Shown piece by piece: positions 14,103-15,288 of a stretch of 15,288 nt of DNA. The position numbers were made by a program, and so were the translations under genes. The notes under the pieces are model-generated. The model did no database searches, was not told the origin of the DNA, and saw nothing but the letters and a program-made list of their open reading frames with translations. Source of the DNA: Beijerinckiaceae bacterium (GTDB lineage: Bacteria; Pseudomonadota; Alphaproteobacteria; Rhizobiales; Beijerinckiaceae); NCBI GenBank assembly GCA_947455285.1, contig CANGOK010000041.1, positions 1-15,288 on the forward strand, read 5' to 3'. The number at the start of each line of letters is the position of its first letter. The stretch's first letter is position 1.

Positions 14103-15239
14103 TCACCCGCGATAGAAGTTGTTGGGAACGAAGGGCAGCGTAACAATGCGTGCTGGCAGGGGCTTGCCGCGCACGACGAGGCGCACGGACGTATCGGTGG
14201 CGGCATGGGACGCGGCTACATAGCCCATGGCGAGCGGGCCATTCAGGCTTGGGCCAAATCCGCCTGATGTGACGACGCCGATCTCTGCGCCCGCCTCATC
14301 CGTGATGATCGCACCTTCACGCGCAGGCGCCCGCCCTTCAGGCAAAAGACCCACCCGCAGCCGCACCGGGCCTTCGCGCAATTCACGCTGGATTCGATCC
14401 GCGCCAGGGAAACCGCCTTCTGCGCGCCTGCGCTTTGAAATGGACCAGACGAGTGCGGCTTCAACAGGCGATGTCGTCTCGTCTATGTCATGGCCATAAA
14501 GGCAAAGGCCCGCTTCAAGGCGCAGGGAATCGCGCGCGCCAAGGCCGATTGGCTTCACGTCTGGCAGCGCAAGCAATGCTCTTGCAAAGGCTTCAGCCGC
14601 GCTTGCGGCGAGTGAAATCTCGTAGCCGTCTTCGCCCGTGTAGCCGCTTCGAGAGACCATCAGCTCAACATCGCCCCAGCGCCCTTCGCGCATGCTCATG
14701 AAGGGCATAAGTTCGAAGCCCGGCGTGAGTTGCGCCAGAACCTGCGCCGCCTTCGGCCCCTGCAGGGCGATGAGGGCGCGGTCCTCCAGAACTTCGAGCG
14801 CGAGATCGGTCAGCGCGGCGCGCAGATGCGCGAAATCCTGGCTCTTGCAGGCAGCGTTGACCACGAGGAACAGACACTCCTCGCCATTGGCGGCGGGTGG
14901 CAGGCGCGTCACCATCAGGTCGTCGAGAATGCCGCCGCTCTCGTTCAAAAACTGGGTGTAGCGGATGCGCCCCTCGCCCAGCGCCGCCAGATCGCCCGGA
15001 ACGAGCGCCTCAAGCCGCGCCGCAGCGATGGGGCCGCTGAGAATGGCCTGCCCCATATGCGAGACATCGAAGAGGCCGGCGTGGGCGCGCACATGGAGAT
15101 GCTCCGCCAGCACGCCTGTCGGATACTGGATCGGCATGTCGTAGCCGGCGAAGGGCGCCATTCGCGCGCCAAGCGACGCATGCAGGGCGTGAAGGGGCGT
15201 CCTGAGCGGCGCGGGATGCATCTGAGGAGTTGGGGACAT
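14103..15239 (-). CDS. gcvT: Glycine cleavage system T protein (aminomethyltransferase)
   Basis: GcvT moves the one-carbon unit from aminomethyl-lipoyl GcvH to tetrahydrofolate, giving 5,10-methylene-THF and ammonia. With start ATG at 15239 the product is 378 residues, a normal length. Visible motifs are PFAGYDMPIQYP (29-40), AGLFDVSHMGQ (54-64), the catalytic-Asp segment SGGILDDLMV (101-110), SRSGYTGEDGYE and GLGARDSLRLEAGLCLYGHD. The C-terminal half has the barrel domain ending LPFVPNNFYRG. The ATG at 15239 lacks a clear ribosome site. A TTG at 15284 in the same frame would add 15 residues without family support. The frame stays open to within a few bases of the window edge, so the true start is the least certain in the operon. 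It is the first visible gene of gcvT-gcvH-gcvPA-gcvPB, and the promoter lies outside. Confidence 0.93.
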   Translation of the reverse strand: MSPTPQMHPAPLRTPLHALHASLGARMAPFAGYDMPIQYPTGVLAEHLHVRAHAGLFDVSHMGQAILSGPIAAARLEALVPGDLAALGEGRIRYTQFLNESGGILDDLMVTRLPPAANGEECLFLVVNAACKSQDFAHLRAALTDLALEVLEDRALIALQGPKAAQVLAQLTPGFELMPFMSMREGRWGDVELMVSRSGYTGEDGYEISLAASAAEAFARALLALPDVKPIGLGARDSLRLEAGLCLYGHDIDETTSPVEAALVWSISKRRRAEGGFPGADRIQRELREGPVRLRVGLLPEGRAPAREGAIITDEAGAEIGVVTSGGFGPSLNGPLAMGYVAASHAATDTSVRLVVRGKPLPARIVTLPFVPNNFYRG

Positions 15240-15288
15240 TGGGTTGTCCGGACATTCGAGCAGCGTTGCGTCCCGCCGGCGCAAGCCA
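15240..15288 (-). other. Sequence upstream of gcvT, cut by the window edge
   Basis: Only 49 bases are visible upstream of the chosen gcvT start. No promoter pair, ribosome site or glycine riboswitch aptamer can be recognised in so short a stretch; any such element would lie beyond 15288. Confidence 0.4.

Overview
The window looks like chromosomal DNA from a GC-rich alphaproteobacterium, probably of the Hyphomicrobiales (Rhizobiales). The evidence is an F0 ATP-synthase operon in the order atpI-atpB-atpE-b'-b with two b-type subunits and no F1 genes beside it, an alphaproteobacterial-type Smc, and a glycine cleavage operon with a two-gene P protein. No tRNA, rRNA, IS element, CRISPR array or phage gene was seen.

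Layout. (1) 1-2852, + strand: the 3' part of smc (chromosome condensation). It ends at a strong symmetrical terminator (2892-2922) shared with the converging F0 operon. (2) 2948-5522, - strand: atpI, atpB (GTG start), atpE, b' and b, all membrane or stalk parts of the F0 motor. A sigma70-like promoter lies at 5671-5699. A stable hairpin between atpE and b' could raise subunit c output relative to the distal genes. (3) 5823-9469, - strand: a four-gene transport operon. It holds an NMT1/SsuA-type periplasmic binding protein, a Bug/TctC-family binding protein, a TauC/SsuC-type permease (TTG start) and an SsuB/TauB-type ATPase. (4) 9638-10792, + strand: an FMN-dependent alpha-hydroxy-acid dehydrogenase of the LldD/mandelate dehydrogenase family. 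It diverges from the transport operon across a short AT-rich island (about 9508-9575). (5) 10793-15239, - strand: gcvT-gcvH-gcvPA-gcvPB, tightly packed, encoding the T, H and split P proteins of the glycine cleavage system.

How the genes work together. Blocks 1, 2 and 5 are housekeeping. Blocks 3 and 4 form the only accessory-looking region. Two unrelated binding-protein families share one ABC membrane pair, and a flavin dehydrogenase is transcribed divergently from the same AT-rich spacer. The simplest inference is import of an organic acid, or a precursor of one, followed by oxidation of an alpha-hydroxy acid to a keto acid. The substrate cannot be read from the sequence. This is the part most likely to hold something undescribed, though each component belongs to a known family.
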